Assembly: GCA_009193035.1 (NCBI GenBank)
Contig: SWDT01000101.1
Location: forward strand, 186,001-250,000
DNA: 64,000 nt
From: Halicephalobus mephisto
Lineage: Eukaryota > Nematoda > Chromadorea > Rhabditida > Panagrolaimidae
Direction: 5' to 3'
Of the stretch, positions 37,739 to 49,492 are shown piece after piece. The first letter of the stretch is position 1. The number at the start of each line of letters is the position of its first letter. A program made the translations under genes and the position numbers. The notes under the pieces were generated by a model, which saw only the letters and a list, made by a program, of their open reading frames with translations, had not been told where the DNA came from and did not search any database.

Positions 37739-39809
37739 ATGAATTCCACCCGAGATGGAGGCTGCTCTTCTGCTGAGGAGATTTCCAGGAACCCCACTGT
37801 GATGGCTGCTCACTCCTCGATCATCTTGTGCAACTCTTGTTCGTTGGTGCTCCTCGGGGTTTACATGGTGGTCCAGCTGCGGTCGAAGGAGGTGCATCTG
37901 AACGTCCGTGCCCTGAGGGTGAACATCTCCGTGGGGATAATGCTGAGGAACCTATTCACTCTCTACCGATCTGGAAGTCACTTATTTGCTGCATTCACTG
38001 TAAGTCCACAACCTCTGAAAATTACTTACACGTTCATTTCTCGTTATAACCTTGTATAAAAAAAAAGAAATTAAGTTAATAATACTTCCGTCTAAAATTA
38101 ACTAGGTTAAAAAGTCAACCCACAAATAAAGTTTAAAATTTCATTATTCGCGTCAAGACCACTCTTACGAAATATCACTTCATATAATGCAGGTGATAGC
38201 CCGCAAGCTGCTTGTAGGCTAAGAAGCGAAGCCCTTTGCATATCTCTCATTAGAGGCCCGGTTGACCAAAAACATGCTAGATGATAAGAAGAATCCAAGG
38301 TCCTAGGAACGGAAAGCTCGCACCCACCGAAGGATGAGTTGGATCAAAGGTACAAGGAAGTTTAACTTTGGTGTTATTGTTGAACTTTGAATGTGCGATA
38401 TGGGAATAAATAGAAATAGAAATAATGCAGATGAAAACTAATAAGTTAAATAATACTAGTCTTGTTGCAAATAATGTGTAATTAATTTTCCAATCATTAA
38501 CTCGGTTAGTCATCTATTGGATAAATTTCTCGAAAATTAAAGTTTTTCTGCAAATAATTTTCTTTTTTCAAAACATTTTAAATTTCGCTCCAGATACTGA
38601 TGATTTTTGGTTTCTTAAGAAATTAAATATTGTGTAAAACTTAAGTTTTTATTTTCATTTTTATTTTCGTAAACAATTACATTTACACAAAAAACGTAAC
38701 TTTTAGGTCTGTAACAATTGCAATCTGTGAAGAAAATGTGGCACAATCGTCATATTTTTTATAAATATTGGACATTTGTCACGAGAATTGCAATAGTGAC
38801 TATTTGCATTTCTTACTAGGCCAAAAGTTACGTTTTTTGTGTGTATGTTTTTAATATAAGATATAAATTAAATTAATTTCGAAAGCTACAGTATATTCTA
38901 TAGGCGTCAGACCCGTGTTCGTTCCGAGTGGATAAACGTTCCTGTTCCATCGAATCCTCATCGGTCGACAGCCCCTCTTCGCAGCCATGATCGGATTAGA
39001 TATATCTACAGTCGAAAGGTTAGCAGCTACAATATTCTACAAAAAATACGAACAATTCGACAGTATATTCGTAACTGCATTAATTTGTGCTATTCCGTGG
39101 ATTTACGTCATCATAACATCCACTCCAACTTTCATCCGAAGTTTCTCCGTCCCTAGTGAATTGTTAGATTATTGTAGTTCCCTAAATTCCATTGGAATAC
39201 ACTTCTTCACGATGTTGTCCACTATCTTCATGGGTACTGTAGCCGCAATTTTCATCACGATCGGATTGTATTTTGTAAATCGGAAATTTAAGAAATTTAA
39301 AAGCTTCCGAAAAAGTAATCCGAAAAACCTATTGAAGCCCAATTACCTGTCTGAAGAATTCCAAAGAAGAGAAAACGTCCAAACGACGAAGGAGATCGCC
39401 TTCCAGATGATCGGATTCATGATAGCTTACTTTATCACTCTTTACATCACATATAGAATCAGCTGGGCTCAGAACGATAAAGAATTCAAAAGTATGGTGG
39501 ATTTCGTTGCCACAAAGGTAAGAAAGAAAACCGAATTTCTGTCAAAAGCGTGCTTTAATACGGATTTCCCTTTCTACAAGTTTTCTCATTTAGAGTGATC
39601 TATGTTTTCAGGAGTTCTCGAGCCTGGTTTTCCCTATTTACGGTATGATTCATCCGATTCTGGGTGTAGGGACGAACAGAGAGCAGAGGAAACGGTTCAT
39701 CCAGATCCTGACTTTGAACCGTTGCTCCAGAATGTCCAGGAGTTCTCATGTAGCTCCATTGCCCACTCAAGAGGACTACTTTAAATTCTATTCTTCTCAA
39801 TGGAAGTAA
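37739..39809 (+). pseudogene. Srab-like chemoreceptor, copy C, frameshifted
   Basis: Exons 37739-37999, 38904-39517 and 39612-39809 match the other copies, but exon 2 is 614 bp instead of 615. Compared with B, one A is missing in the TCCATCATCGG segment near 38954-38957. This shifts the frame after CSIES and brings a TGA at the codon overlapping the conserved Met (38986-38990). Beyond it the original frame is fully open and nearly identical to copy A. Either a recent pseudogene or an assembly error. The splice sites and promoter are intact. Confidence 0.75.
38685..38842. mobile_element. MITE, GCGTAACTTTTG family
   Basis: 158 bp with inverted ends ACACAAAAAACGTAACTTTT and its complement. Internal CAATTGCAAT and GACATTTGTCACGAGAATTG are shared with 59903-60061, 37173-37337 and the fragment at 53446-53549. 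It lies in intron 1 of copy C. Confidence 0.8.
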
Positions 39810-40935
39810 AATTTTTATTTTTTTCGTTTCTTGTTCAAATAATCCTTTGTTTTATATAAACGGTTGTCTCAAAGGACCCAATGTTTAGACTGACTGGAAT
39901 TATCAAGTTGCTTAGATTAATCTGAAATCTTCTACAATGGTGGTGAGTTATTACAGAGATGAAAGTTCTGATTTTCGTTCGCTTATTAACTCATGCCGTA
40001 TTAAGTTCACATAATATCTTGATAAAAACGGATGCTACTGGTTTGTCCTGATGTTAGTAGAATCGTTCTGTTATTACTTGCTGATATACAAAGTAGGAAG
40101 TTTATTCGTTGGAATTAATAAAGATCCAGATGCAGCAAATTCAGAAATAGATATGATTTAACGTTATTTCACCATCATTTCCACAGTTTTGAAAAAAGTT
40201 ATTGATATTCATGTATGAGAAAATTTAGGAACTACTTCAAGACAGATTTGAACGAAATCAGAGGTTGACAAACTTTGAGCGTTACAAAGTGGAGAGTTGA
40301 GAAAAGTTGTTGTTCGAAATGTTTCTTTATTACTTTATTCCGAACGCGAATCTCAAACTTGGGTAATTAGACCGTTGTAAACGCGTTATAAAATACAAAA
40401 GCAACACGATCGGTAAATCTTTGTTAAGATTGTTAGCAGTCTCTCTGGATCAATGGTGTTATCGCCGTTCCGATCAGTTGTGTTAAAATTAAAAACAAGT
40501 TCATAATCACATGATGTTTCAAGTTAAATACTCTTCAACTTGGAAGCCATCTCTGCAATCGGTTCTTTTGGGTCCTGCAGTGAAATCAAACATGTCTGGT
40601 TTTCTGAAGAGATTCTATGAAATTCATACAGTACGTGGCAATGAGTAAAATGAAAAACGAATTTCCATTCGTGAAATAAGTTATTACTACTATATACAAA
40701 GGGCATACATTAAAACAACTCTAATTTATCGGGTATATTGTATGTAATAAATTAATACATTGCACACTATATATCAATATCAACTTAATGTATCGATGTA
40801 TTAAATATGATAAATTGATATTACATATTATTTCCAATTCTCGGCTCTGTCAGAAAATCATTTGTATAAAACTAAAAACTACCCAAACAAAGTGCCGAAT
40901 TTTTATTTTAATATAAGAATGAATTTATAAAGCCA
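39810..40935. other. Tail-to-tail spacer between copies C and D
   Basis: It contains a GC-richer block at 40310-40486 that recurs at 54795 and a short minisatellite element at 40692-40830. No coding gene seen. Confidence 0.6.
40310..40486. repeat. 177-bp dispersed repeat, copy 1
   Basis: Shares TTCGAAATG, CAAACTTGGGTAATTAGACC, GTTGTAAACGCGTTATAAAA, GCAACACGATCG, TGTTAGCAGTCTCTCT and GTTATCGCCGTTCCGATCA in the same order with 54795-54968. More balanced in composition than its surroundings. No coding frame and no tRNA fold recognised. Confidence 0.7.
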
Positions 40936-43397
40936 TCAGTTCCATTGAGAAGAATAGAATTTGAAATAGTCCTCTTGAGTGGGCAACGGAGCTACATGAG
41001 AACTCCTGGACATTCTGGAGCAACGGTTCAAAGTCAGGATCTGGATGAACCGTTTCCTCTGCTCCCCGTTCGTCCCTACACCCAGAATCGGATGCATTAC
41101 ACCGTAAATACCGAACACCAAGGTGGAGAACTCCTGAAAAATCAACTACTGTAAACAGAGGAAAAATTGTCTAATAATCTGGGGAAATTTGGTTTCGTAA
41201 AGTAAAAATCAGTTTTTCTCCCTCACCTGTGTAGCTACGAAATCCACCATACTTTTGAATTCCTTGTTCTTCAGAGCCCAGCTGATTCTGTATGCAAGAT
41301 ACATAGTGATCAAGTAAGCCATCATGAATGCAATCATCTGGAAGGCAATCTCCTTCGTCGTTTGGACGTTTTCTCTTCTTTGGAATTCTTCAGACAGATA
41401 ATTGGGCTTCAATAGGTTTTTCGGATTACTTTTTCGGAAGCTCTTAAATTTCTTAAATTTCCGATTTACAAAATACAATCCAATCGTGATGAAAATCGCG
41501 GCTACACTGCCCATGAAGATCGCGGATATCATCGTTAGGAAGTGTATTCCAATGGAATTTAGGGGGTTACAGTAGTCTAGTAATTCAGTCGAAATAAAGA
41601 AGGCTTTGACGATAGCTGGAGCAGATGTGGCGGTGACGTAAATCCACGGAATAGTGCAAATCAAGAAAGCCACAAATTTGCTATTGATTTTTTCGTATTT
41701 TTTGTAGAATACTGTAGCCACTAATCTTTCGACTGTAGATACATCTAATCCTATCATGGCTATGTTGATTGGCTGACGACCGACGGTGGATTGTACAAAA
41801 CAAAAACGTTTTTCGACTCGGAACGAACACGGGTCTGATATCTGAAAGGTACACTGTAACTTTCGAAATTAAGTTCTATTTTGAATGAAAACATAATTGT
41901 TTAAGAACATGAAACAGGAATAAACGATTTGCGTTTATATGTACACAAGTTTTCTGAAATCAGGTTTAACTGAATGGAATCAACACGTCAGAGCTCCTGA
42001 CCACAGTTTTCACGTTATTTAACTGAGTGTAATCGATGGAAAGATTATATTCCAAGAGAAGATTGATTCTAACTGATTGTAACCAGCATGTTTGAACTAT
42101 GTTTATTTCCAGTTAAAAAAGTATTAATACGTCGATTATACTCAGTTAGAATCAGTCTTCTGTTGGAATATGATCTTTCCATCGATTACACTCAGTTAAA
42201 TAATGTGAAAACTGTGGTCAGGGATTTTCACGTGTTGATTGCATTCAGTTAAACCTGGTTTCAGAAAACCTGTGTAGTGTTGGGACAGAAACTACACTAA
42301 AAAGAAGGAACATAAAATGGTACCCTGAATAGCAGGGAATGTGGAATATCGTAGGACACGAGGAGACCCTTGGTTGTCTTGTGTGAGACATATAATTATT
42401 GTTTGTGTCTTATTGTTGAGTAAAGATTAGTGATATTTTTTCTGTTTCTGTCCTAACAAATAGGAAATTTAATTTCATAGAAAATTACTCGCCAATTTCA
42501 TAGTTGAAAAATATATCAAAGATCACTAGTGTGAGAACTAGAATTTAAAACTTATTTTGAGGAAATAAAAATTAAATAAAATTAGATTTGAAAACATTGG
42601 TCTTCACCAGAGTTTTCGTGTTTTCGAAGTTCTCAATTTTTGAATTCGAATTAATTCAAAATTGGTTTGAAAACCGACAATCTGGTCCTGATGCGAAAAA
42701 CCATCGAAAAAATCACAAAGTTCATCATCGAAAAATAAATTCAGAATTATCCGTTTTAGAACCAAAGTTTTTTAATTTAATAATTTTCGACATATTATCC
42801 AAGAAGATGTTTCAAAAAACAGTCCTGAAACGAATAATGTTATTTTTTTTTTGAGAATTTATTTTTTAACTTTTTTAACTTGAAGAAAATTATTAATTTC
42901 AATTTTTTTCCTTGTATGCAAGATTATTGTTGCAGTTCCTGGGTTGGTCTTCGATAGTAGGGAAAGATAGAAATCATAAATAATAAGAATCACAGATAGT
43001 AACAAAATTTATATAAAAAATTAGAATACAAAGTAAACAATATCAATGTGACGCTCGCTTTCTTACGGTAGATCGTATATGAACAATTATAACAAGAAAT
43101 GAACGTGTAAATAATTTTCAGAACTTGTGGACTTACAGTGAATGCAGCAAATAAGTGACTTCCAGATCGGTAGAGAGTGAATAGGTTCCTCAGCATTATC
43201 CCCACGGAGATGTTCACCCTCAGGGCACGGACATTCAGATGCACCTCCTTCGACCGCAGCTGGACCACCATGTAAACCCCGAGGAGCACCAACGAACAAG
43301 AGTTGCACAAGATGATCGAGGAGTGAGCAGCCATCACAGTGGGGTTCCTGGAAATCTCCTCAGCAGAAGAGCAGTCTCCATCTCCAGTGGAATTCAT
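40936..43397 (-). CDS. Srab-like chemoreceptor, copy D
   Basis: Exons 43397-43137, 41841-41227 and 41133-40936, all phase 0 (357 residues), intact. Exon 1 is nearly identical to A-C. The first half of exon 2 is diverged (RVEKRFCFVQSTVGRQPINI, VTATSAPAIVKAF). The middle, from about IGIHF to EIAFQMI, follows copies A and C. The end of exon 2 (FVATQ), intron 2 and exon 3 follow copy B. This mosaic implies conversion between copies. The 1.3 kb first intron holds a foldback palindrome and a MITE. Confidence 0.87.
41943..42275. repeat. Long foldback palindrome in copy D intron 1
   Basis: Two arms of about 140 bp. The left arm reads ACACAAGTTTTCTGAAATCA and continues through TTTAACTGAATG, CTGACCACAGTTTTCACG, TTTAACTGAGTGTAATCGAT and GATTCTAACTGA; the right arm is its imperfect reverse complement, with a spacer of about 55 bp. 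Non-autonomous foldback element by structure. Confidence 0.8.
42275..42459. mobile_element. MITE, TAGTGTTGGGACAGAAAC family
   Basis: About 185 bp, starts TAGTGTTGGGACAGAAAC and ends GTTTCTGTCCTAAC. It abuts the palindrome. Relatives lie at 26676, 26990, 43765 and 53945-54106 (ends GTTTCTATCTTAACACTA). Confidence 0.75.
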
Positions 43398-43497
43398 GTT
43401 CAGGAAACAAAAATAGACAAATATGTCTAAGGTTACCCAGGTACAAACAGAGTTATCTCACAAGTTTCGCAAAGGCGGAGAACTTCGAGTTGCCTAT
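43398..43497 (-). promoter_or_regulatory. Conserved proximal promoter, copy D
   Basis: Reverse-strand equivalent of the blocks before A, B and C, including GGTTACCC, AGTTATCTCAC and GGCGGAGAACTTCGAGTTGC. Confidence 0.6.
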
Positions 43498-43764
43498 ACT
43501 GTAAGAATTGATAGTCTCTAAAACTAATTATCATTTGTACATTTCATAACCTTACAGATAATTGCAATGTAGTAAATATCACCAAAGTTACATAAAGATA
43601 TAAAACTATCTCGACACAAATTTTCAAAATTGCTTTAATCTGAATAACCTGAAATTTTTATGTTTACGCTGTTTCCTAATTTTCTGCAAGTACTCATTAC
43701 ATCCTGACATCACAGTTAAAAAGTACAAAAATACATGTACTTAAATTTCAAAAAATTTTATCAT

Positions 43765-44012
43765 AGTCAAGATAGAAACCAGAAGTACATTAATAGTCTT
43801 TACTGGAACAATAAGACACAGAGACAATTATATATCTCACACAAGACAACTGAAATCTCATTCATGACATACAGTATTCCACATTCCCTGCTATTCAGGG
43901 TATCGTTTTATGTTCCCTCTTTTTGGTCCAGTTTCTGACCCAAGACTGACCAAATCAGGGCCTTCTAGACTGATCGAAATTAGCCGGGAAGCTTCTAGAA
44001 GGACCTGCACTA
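43765..44012. mobile_element. MITE with flank, near-identical to 26676-26930
   Basis: Same orientation and almost the same sequence as the desaturase-intron copy, including shared flanking DNA. One internal segment differs (TGAAATCTCATTCATGACAT), resembling the relative at 27045. Confidence 0.75.
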
Positions 44013-44487
44013 TCATAAAAAAATCAGCCTCAAAATTTAAATTTAAATTAATATAAAAGTTAAAATTAATATAAAAAAATTAATAATTAAATTAACATAA
44101 AAAATTAAAATTAACATAAAAAAAATTAAAATTAACACGAAAATCGAACTTGCAGGTTGCGCGCAACAGTTGGGCAGACCGGCTACTCTGTTGTTGTACG
44201 TAAATTTCTCAATTTAATTTTGAGGTCAATTTTTTGCAGACGTCGGTACCGTACTTTTTATCATGTTCTACAATCTTATATGTAGCCATGACCGTGCAAA
44301 TTTCCCTAAGGCGACTTGTTTTGTTCGCGTTTTTTCGATTTAAAAAATAAATCATTTTTTCAACAAGTTTTATTTTTCTACGGTCCTAAAACGAAAAATC
44401 ACAAAAATTCCCATTTACCATTTCTTCCAAAAAAATTCAGATTTATTTGGCAATTTTGCCAGTTTTGTCTGCACGCGATTGGTCTAA

Positions 44488-44800
44488 GCTGGTCCTCGCA
44501 CGAACAAACGTTCCTTTTTTCACTAATTCTACCAGTCAATTGTGCTTTTTGATGTTTGGCTAGTTTTTTGGAAATACTCAAAGCTGGTCTTTAAGCGAAC
44601 AGGCATCCCTCTTTTAACCGATTTTCCTCGAATCAATTTTGTTTTGAAACTCTTTTGCCATTTTCTCCCCAAACAAATATTTCAAGCTGGTCCTTGCACG
44701 AACAAGTCTTCCTCTTTTAACCGATTTTTGAGTCAAACCCGACACCTCGGACAAGTTTGTCGTCATCACAGCGTTGCTTGCTCGTTCAAATTCTAGTCCA
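44488..44800. repeat. Three-copy repeat upstream of alh-6
   Basis: AAGCTGGTCCTCGCACGAAC, AAGCTGGTCTTTAAGCGAAC and AAGCTGGTCCTTGCACGAAC occur near 44489, 44581 and 44684, each followed by a CTTCC or CATCC plus CTCTTTTAACCGATTTT-like block. The period is about 95-105 bp and the composition balanced. Function unknown. Confidence 0.65.
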
Positions 44801-45019
44801 GGGGCTCCCACGTGTAAGTTGTTAACCTTTGCTCAGTTTTTTAAACGATTTCGTTGATAATTATTTTTGATCAAAAATCGTTCACTGAGCCCTTATCAGG
44901 TCCTTATTGTTGTTTATTTTCGTTGGCAATCTTCCAGGTGATTTATATTTGGGTATTTTCAAATTTAATCACGTTTTGCTCAGTTCTAGAAAAAAACAAA
45001 AAATCACAAACATTTTAGG

Positions 45020-45330
45020 TAATTTTCGATGTTTTTATTTTTCCGTTAATTTTATTGGAAAACAATATGTGAATTCTGGATGGTTTTTGATTTTTTATGG
45101 ATTTGGTTAAAAATTGATATATGAATTCTGGATAATTTTCGATTTTTTGTGAATTTTATTGAAAATTGATATATGAATTCTGGATAATTTTCGATTTCTT
45201 GTGGATTTGGTTAAAAATTGATATATGAATTCTGGATAATTTTCGATTTTTTGTGGATTTTATTGAAAATTGATATGAATTTTGAGTAGTTTTTGCAATT
45301 TTTATCCTTTTATGAGTTTTTATTGAAAAA
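45020..45330. repeat. Tandem repeat of about 58 bp upstream of alh-6
   Basis: At least five units contain GAAAATTGATATATGAATTC followed by TGGATAATTTTCGATTTTTT and a GTG(A/G)ATTT variant. Confidence 0.8.
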
Positions 45331-45739
45331 CAATATTAATTCTAGATGATTTTTCGTTTTTTCGCGGATCTGTCAAAAAACGACATGGATTTTCGGTATT
45401 TTTCAATTTCCTCTTTTTCGTGGATTTTATGAAAATTAATATATAAATTCAAGATAATTTTTGGCATTTTTTGTTTTTTTATGATTTTTATTGAAGAATA
45501 ATATATGGACTTTGGGCAATTTTTCATTAATTTTTTGATTAAAAAATAGTTTATGAACTATGAGTGATTTTTTTCGTTGATTTTATCGAAAAACGGTGAA
45601 AGGTCATTGAACATGCGTGTCTGAGTTTTTATGAGGACGAATTCGGAAGGCTGAACGAGTTTCGATCGATTTTAGTTTAGTGTTCCTAAAATTGGCGTGA
45701 AAAAATTTAAATTTGACGTTTTTCAGCTTTTGAAAAATC

Positions 45740-48700
45740 ATGTCTCTGTCGAAATTGGTCGCCAGAATTCCCGGATCTTTGATTGCCCGACATGGATCCA
45801 CTTTTACGTAAGTTTTTGGAATTTTTAAAAGTATTTTTTATTTTTTTAGGTCCTTGACTTCTGAGCAATTCATGAAGAACCCCGTGAATGAGCCGATTCT
45901 TGAGTACAAGAAAGGAAGCCAAGAGCGAGTTGCCCTCGAAAAAGCTCTGGACGAGTTCTCCCGGGGTTCCACCGAGGTTCCCCTGGTTATTGGATCCCAG
46001 AAGATCAAAAGAAACGATAAAAAACAAGTAATGCCGTCGGACCATAACCACGTTCTTGCGACGTACACGTATGCCACTGAATCTGAAATTAAAAACGCGA
46101 TCCAAGTCGGACTTGAAGCCAGAGAAAAGTGGGAGAAAAAACCACTAAAAGAAAGAGCGGATGTCCTTCTTCACGCCGCTGATCTGGCCGCGGGAAAGTA
46201 CAGAATGGCCCTGAACGCGACGACAATGCTGGGACAAGGAAAGAACATCCTTCAAGCCGAAATAGACTCTGCCTGTGAACTGGTGGATTTCTTCCGCTTC
46301 AATTCTTATTTCGCTTTGCAAATTGAAAAATATAATCCAATCAGTCCCAAGTCAACCAAGAATTCGATGATCTACAGAGGATTGGAAGTGAGTTGATATA
46401 TGAAAAGTTTAAATTTAACAAAAACAAGAAAAATAACCCGATTTTGAGGAATCTGGTGTTAGGTACGGTTTTTTGAACATCTATTAGGACTTTGATGAGT
46501 GGTACTTTGTCTCAGAGAGTAAATAGTACCCCATATGACCCTGATCCAAGAAGTTATAGATCACTTTGGTCTGGATATATTTCTAAAACATTGATTACGA
46601 AATCATCCAAAATCGTCGAAACACCATACTGATTTAAAATTGCAAATTATTTTAGTTTCTAACGAACTTTGAGAATTTCATGTTGGAAGAATTTCAAAAA
46701 AGTTAACTTTTGTTTTTACAGTAATATTAGGATTCAATAAAACCTTTTAGAACTTTCCACAATTCAGTAGAAATTTTTAAAATTATCTAAAATTAAAAAT
46801 TCAGAGAATTTCGTGTTGGAAGAATTTCAAAAAATTTAACTTTTGTTTTTTACAGTAATGTAAGAATCTAGTAGAAGCTTTTGGGATCTTTCATCATCTA
46901 TAAAATTGTCTAAAATTCAATTAAAAATTAGAATTAATATATGAAATTGAAAATTTGTGTTGGAGAAATTTTATAAAAAATTTTAATTTTTACAATTACT
47001 GTTTTTTTTAGGGATTTGTTGCGGCGATTGCTCCGTTTAATTTCACGGCTATTGGAGGTAATTTGGCATCTGCTCCGGCATTGATGGGAAATGTTGTTCT
47101 TTGGAAACCATCTGATACGGCTGTTTTGTCGAATTATATTATTTATCAAATTTTGGAAGAAGCCGGACTCCCTTCAGGAATTATTTCCTATCTTCCATCT
47201 GACGGACCTACTTTTGGAAATACTACAACCGACAGTAAACATTTTGCAGCTGTTAATTTTACTGGATCTGTTCCGACTTTCAAATATATCTGGCAAAGGG
47301 TGAGCCAGAATTTGGACAGATACACGACATTCCCGAGATTAGTTGGAGGTTAGTTTTGTTTATTTAATTTTTAGCTGTGCAGTAGTTGTTCCCTTGGGAT
47401 ATTTGTCCCCTTTGATTTTTACTGGTTTTAGAATTTTTATTTTTAAATTGTTTTTGGTTACTTGGTTATCCACAAATGCTCTATAATTACTTTAATTGAG
47501 CGAATTCGATTAATTTATTGAATGTATGAAACCTAAAGTGAACATGGAATCAAAACTATTTTTATTTTCAATTCCTACGTAGAAGAATGAGTGTAATTGA
47601 GTACATTCAATCACACTTAGTTACAAGTAATTGTGGATCACCTCTGTCATTATAAGTTATTTCATATAAAAATAGATCTAATAGGAAAATACGGATTTAC
47701 GACAATTATTTTCCTTTCATTTTTCCTGATTTTGATATTTTTACTCAAAATTTATATTTTTAGTCCTTAATTACTATTTTAAATCATTTCATATATCGAA
47801 AACACTAAGAAAAAAACGAAAAAGATGAATTTTATAATAATTACCCCTATTAGCAGTTTTTTCTTTTAAATTGGTCTTATTAGTTACTTTTTTATTATAT
47901 TGGGCTAATATAAACATCTAAAATACTAGTTTGAAAAGATAAAAAATGAGACAAACCTTGGAAAATAGAAAACAAGTATCGCAAGGAAGCAAATGTTGTA
48001 CAATTTATTTTTGAAATAATGATCGTTAATTTATAGAGTGCGGCGGTAAGAACTTCCATTTTGTGCATCCTTCTGCTGATATTGACAGTGTGGTACCGGC
48101 GACCCTTCGATCAGGGTATGAATATTCTGGACAGAAATGCAGTGCCTGTTCTCGTTTGTATGTCCCACAAAGTCTTTGGGAATCGTTCAAATCGAAGTTT
48201 GGTGACTTGCATAAGCAATTGAAAGTAGGAGATGTAAGTTTCGATTTAATTTTATATGAAAATTGTAATTTCAGTTTTATTTTATATGGAAATTGTAGTT
48301 TTTATTACATTTTATATGAAATTTAATAGTTTTGGATTTTTTAGGTTCGTGATGGATCTATTTTCATGTCTGCGGTTATTGATGATAGATCGTTTGCGAG
48401 AAATAAGTCATATATAGACTATGCGAAGACTGGAGCGGATGGAGCTGAAATTATTTATGGTGGAACTTATGATGACTCAAAAGGGTACTTTATTCAACCA
48501 ACATTGATTCAAGTAAATAGTCCAAATTCGAAATTGATGACAGAAGAAATTTTTGGACCGGTTATAACGGCTTATGTTTATCCTGATTCAGAAGCAATGA
48601 AAATGGTTTCTAGTTTGAAAGATGCTACTCCTTATGGATTAACGGGAGCAGTGTTTTCGCAAGATAAAGATTTCCTATACAAAGCGAAGGATATTTTGCG

Positions 48701-48899
48701 TGATGCTGTGGGTAATCTGTATCTTAATGATAAAAGTACTGGATCGATTGTTGGACAACAACCATTTGGAGGAGCTAGAATGTCAGGAACGAATGATAAA
48801 GCTGGTGGTCCACATTATGCACTTAAATGGGCTAGTCCACAAACAATCAAGGAAACTTTTGTTCCAATTCACGAATGGCGTTATCCGTCGATGGATTAA
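45740..48899 (+). CDS. alh-6: Delta-1-pyrroline-5-carboxylate dehydrogenase, mitochondrial (ALDH4A1)
   Basis: Oxidises P5C/glutamate semialdehyde to glutamate with NAD+ in mitochondrial proline catabolism. Exons 45740-45807, 45850-46387, 47012-47348, 48037-48233 and 48345-48899; all phases match (564 residues, human 563). The N-terminus MSLSKLVARIPGSLIARHGS is an amphipathic, Arg-rich mitochondrial presequence. Motifs: oxyanion-hole APFNFTAIGGN; general base Glu315 in GECGGKN, whose codon is split by intron 3; nucleophile Cys349 in GQKCSACSR; EEIFGPV; STGSIVGQQPFGGARMSGTNDK; GGPHYALKWASPQ. Similarity to ALDH4A1 extends over the whole length. emc-2 follows 593 bp downstream on the same strand. 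Confidence 0.97.
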
Positions 48900-49492
48900 T
48901 TAGATGGAAAAAAAAGGAGATTCATATTGAATTTGTTTAAATAGATTTTTATGCATAATTAGGATAATTGTCAGGTTTTTTGTACTAACCGGTTTTTTAA
49001 ATGTAAATAATACTGCTGTGCAGTAAGTTACATGAATATATTTAGAATTTGGAATTTGTGGATTTTTCATGGGTTGAATAGCCCTGGAGGATATTTTTGA
49101 AGTTTTTTGAAATAGGATTTGATAAATTTTGGAATTTAATACATTGTGGACCATATTTGGTACAATTTCTGTATGGTACGCGCATGTGACACATAATATT
49201 TTATAATAGATTTCTTTTTTATGATTTAGGATTTTCTTTGTTTTTGTAACTAACAAACACCCCTAGATTGAGCTAAATATTGACTGATTTGGGCGAAAGA
49301 AAAAAGAAAAAATATATATCACTTTGGATCCATGGCATACAACATTGAAAACGTGCATTGTCCGCAATGTGTTAAATGTTTTGTAAAAATTTAGTAAATT
49401 TTGAAAATTTAAAAATTGAATTTAATTATTTTCGAAAATTTATATTTTAAGCATTTTGCAATACGTAATTTTTATATTTTGATTAATTTTAG

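Noticed and set aside
42588..42854. 88-codon plus-strand frame in copy D intron 1
   Set aside because: AT-rich, low-complexity translation and antisense to an intron; no support.
44760..44800. tRNA-like GTTCAAATTC followed by CC
   Set aside because: No acceptor-stem partner or D-arm at the right distance, so no tRNA can be drawn.
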